21,946 nt of DNA, taken from the IMG/VR virus record IMGVR_UViG_3300042154_000424, positions 1 to 21,946 of that record; one strand, 5' to 3'. The translations under genes and the position numbers were made by a program. The stretch is from a virus. The notes beneath the pieces were generated by a model. The model was given only the letters and a program-made list of their open reading frames with translations, ran no database searches and was not told the DNA's origin. Below, piece after piece: positions 20,757 to 21,946 of the stretch (within the stretch, counting starts at the first letter, position 1; every line of letters begins with the position of its first letter).

Positions 20757-20941
20757 GTAGCGCTCGTCAAGCGCTTCAGCAGTTCCAGCCTCTCGCGCGA
20801 GTCGCGCAGCCTGCAAATTCTCATGTGCAGGCGTGTCGCAACGGACACGCGCCTCTTCCCCGTTACCTCTTCTTCCAGCAGCGCCCATAGTTGCTCCTCA
20901 GTGAGTGAGTTTAGTTTTCGCAGAGTTTCTCGCCAGTTCAA
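20753..20941 (-). CDS. Small early phage protein (MNWRE type)
   Basis: The predicted TTG start at 20941 sits seven bases after GGAGAAG, giving MNWRETLRKLNSLTEEQLWA, LLEEEVTGKRRVSVATRLHM, RICRLRDSRERLELLKRLTS. 'NWRE.LRKLN.LTEEQ....L..E..G.RR..V..RLH.R...LR..RERL.LL' is a conserved pattern of a short phage protein often near the replication genes. An alternative longer start at 20977 would run further into the preceding gene. Overlaps the preceding gene by 44 bases and the next by four. Confidence 0.72.
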   Translation of the reverse strand: MNWRETLRKLNSLTEEQLWALLEEEVTGKRRVSVATRLHMRICRLRDSRERLELLKRLTSAT

Positions 20942-21068
20942 TTCGCTTCTCCAAGTTGTTGATCTGCACCAAGACACGGTCGAGCGCGCGCTTGGCAGCG
21001 TTGTAGTCGCGCTGCCGTATGCGCGCCTCCAGCCGCGCCGCCTTCAGTCTCTCAGTCAAAGGGATCAC
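20898..21068 (-). CDS. Small basic helical protein (56 residues)
   Basis: The GTG at 21068 overlaps the helicase stop (GTGA) and has GGAGG seven bases upstream. The frame runs 56 codons to TGA at 20898-20900. The product (MIPLTERLKAARLEARIRQR, DYNAAKRALDRVLVQINNLE, KRIELARNSAKTKLTH) is one long charged helix, probably coiled coil, and strongly basic. It is too short for usual ORF cut-offs but fills an otherwise empty gap. Unknown function; it could bind DNA or partner the helicase. Confidence 0.68.
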   Translation of the reverse strand: MIPLTERLKAARLEARIRQRDYNAAKRALDRVLVQINNLEKRIELARNSAKTKLTH

Positions 21069-21946
21069 CGTAAAGCCTCCATCGCAAGGTCAGACACCGT
21101 TCGCTTTTCAAACAAACCCTTCCAGATCGTGTCATCGACCGTCTTCTCGGTCAGCAACACATAGTTCCACACAGGCCGGCGCTGCCCGCTGCGGTGCAGG
21201 CGCCCGACCGCCTGTTCGTAGAGCTCCAGCGACCACGGTAGCGACAACCACACCATCATGTGCTGGCCTTGCAGGTTGAGCCCGTGCCCGGCTGACTGCG
21301 GGTGCGCTGCCAAGAGTTCGATCTGGCCCGCGTTCCAGCGCGTGACGCTGTCCGGATGATTAAGCGTCTCGACGTGCGGGAAGCGCCGCTCAAGCGCTGC
21401 CAACTGCTCTTTGAACTGATACCAGACAAGCGTCGGCGCGCGCTGGTTCTCATCCAGTATGTCCGCGAGCGCGTCGAGCTTGTGGTCTGAGCGCCAGACC
21501 GCGTAGCCGTGGTTGTCGTAGACGAACCCGGCTGCGAGCTGCTGAAGCTTCATCGTGACCGCCGCTGCGGACGGCGCGGTGATGATGGCGCTGCCGTACT
21601 GGAGCAGCATCTCCTTCTTCATCGCGGCGTAATCGTCCATCCGCATCGGCAGGCGCCGCTCGACTGTGTTGAGTGGTGGCAGGCTGTCCTTGTAGTCAGC
21701 GTTCTCCAGCACATAAGTCCACGGTTTGATGCGCTGCATCACGCGCTCCAGCGCACCAGGCAGCGGCGTCCACTGGCCGTAGTCACGGTTCAAGCAGTGG
21801 AAGTACTGTTGCAGGAACGCGCCTTTGCTGCGGCCCAGCATCTGCTGGTCGATGATCTTGCACTGGCCGAATACGTCCTCGAGTCCGTTCGCGGTGAACG
21901 AGCCGGTCAGCCCCCAACGGATCTGCATGGGCTCGATCACTTTGGC
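21065..21946 (-). CDS. SF2 (SNF2-type) DNA helicase, N-terminus beyond window
   Basis: The visible 293 residues are the C-terminal part of a superfamily 2 helicase. It opens at motif III (RWGLTGSFTANGLEDVFGQ, usually LTGTP). The second RecA-like domain follows, with HKLDALADILDENQRAPTLV as the motif-IV region, motif V AGHGLNLQGQHMMVWLSLPW, and motif VI YEQAVGRLHRSGQ with its arginine finger, then VWNYVLLTEKTVDDTIWKGL. This is the pattern of SNF2-like helicases widespread in phage replication regions. The first domain with Walker A and DEAD/DEGH boxes must lie to the right of the window. Motif III has 'TGSFTAN' instead of TGTPxxN. Confidence 0.88.
   Translation of the reverse strand, partial: AKVIEPMQIRWGLTGSFTANGLEDVFGQCKIIDQQMLGRSKGAFLQQYFHCLNRDYGQWTPLPGALERVMQRIKPWTYVLENADYKDSLPPLNTVERRLPMRMDDYAAMKKEMLLQYGSAIITAPSAAAVTMKLQQLAAGFVYDNHGYAVWRSDHKLDALADILDENQRAPTLVWYQFKEQLAALERRFPHVETLNHPDSVTRWNAGQIELLAAHPQSAGHGLNLQGQHMMVWLSLPWSLELYEQAVGRLHRSGQRRPVWNYVLLTEKTVDDTIWKGLFEKRTVSDLAMEALR

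Noticed and set aside
20269-20760. Rightward 163-codon frame across the early operon
   Set aside because: Opposes several overlapped leftward genes with good starts; the product has no coherent composition.
1-21946. tRNA genes, CRISPR arrays, insertion sequences, integrase/att sites
   Set aside because: No cloverleaf-like sequences, regularly spaced repeats, transposase or recombinase motifs were seen by eye; a program scan such as tRNAscan-SE was not possible.

Overview
The window is part of a tailed double-stranded DNA phage (or prophage) genome with a podovirus-type, P22-like virion. The evidence is a P22-family coat protein preceded by a scaffolding protein, then homologues of the P22 tail accessory factor gp4 and the DNA-stabilisation protein gp10, then a run of large internal (DNA-ejection) proteins in the position of P22 gp7/gp20/gp16. 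The GC-rich coding sequence and the muramidase-type endolysin suggest a Gram-negative, probably proteobacterial host. The sequence does not identify it further.

Layout. Positions 1-17924 are read rightward and carry the late genes: a partial fibre-like protein, two small genes, scaffold, major capsid protein (split by an intron), two small beta-rich proteins (possible decoration or fibre proteins), a glycine-rich tail fibre with small partners, gp4-like and gp10-like neck proteins, more fibre genes, three ejection-type proteins plus a coiled-coil protein, and a lysis cassette (XhlA-like, holin, GH108 endolysin). Positions 17890-21946 are read leftward. They hold a tightly coupled operon that begins with a partial SNF2-type helicase and continues through twelve small genes, ending in a zinc-ribbon/winged-helix protein and a small CxxC protein. 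The two blocks converge and overlap at 17890-17924.

The most notable element is a 734-nt group I intron (predicted 2436-3169) that splits the major capsid gene after its 32nd codon. P1 with the U.G splice-site wobble, P3, P4, P7, paired P7.1/P7.2 hairpins (subgroup IA-like) and P9 hairpins can all be read from the sequence. An HNH homing endonuclease gene sits in the P8 loop, and its stop codon touches the 3' strand of the core. Splicing at the predicted sites restores the expected P22-coat N-terminal sequence (VNRQ-Y-DNSFAQEGAKIG) and a 400-residue protein.

Other points of interest are a polyglycine-type tail adhesin, a 180-bp tandem repeat in a fibre gene, a strong UUCG-capped hairpin after the capsid-region genes, no recognisable spanin gene, and several genes under 60 codons supported by stop/start overlaps. 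I found no tRNA, rRNA, CRISPR array, insertion sequence, integrase or diversity-generating element. No stretch above 300 bases lacks a gene.
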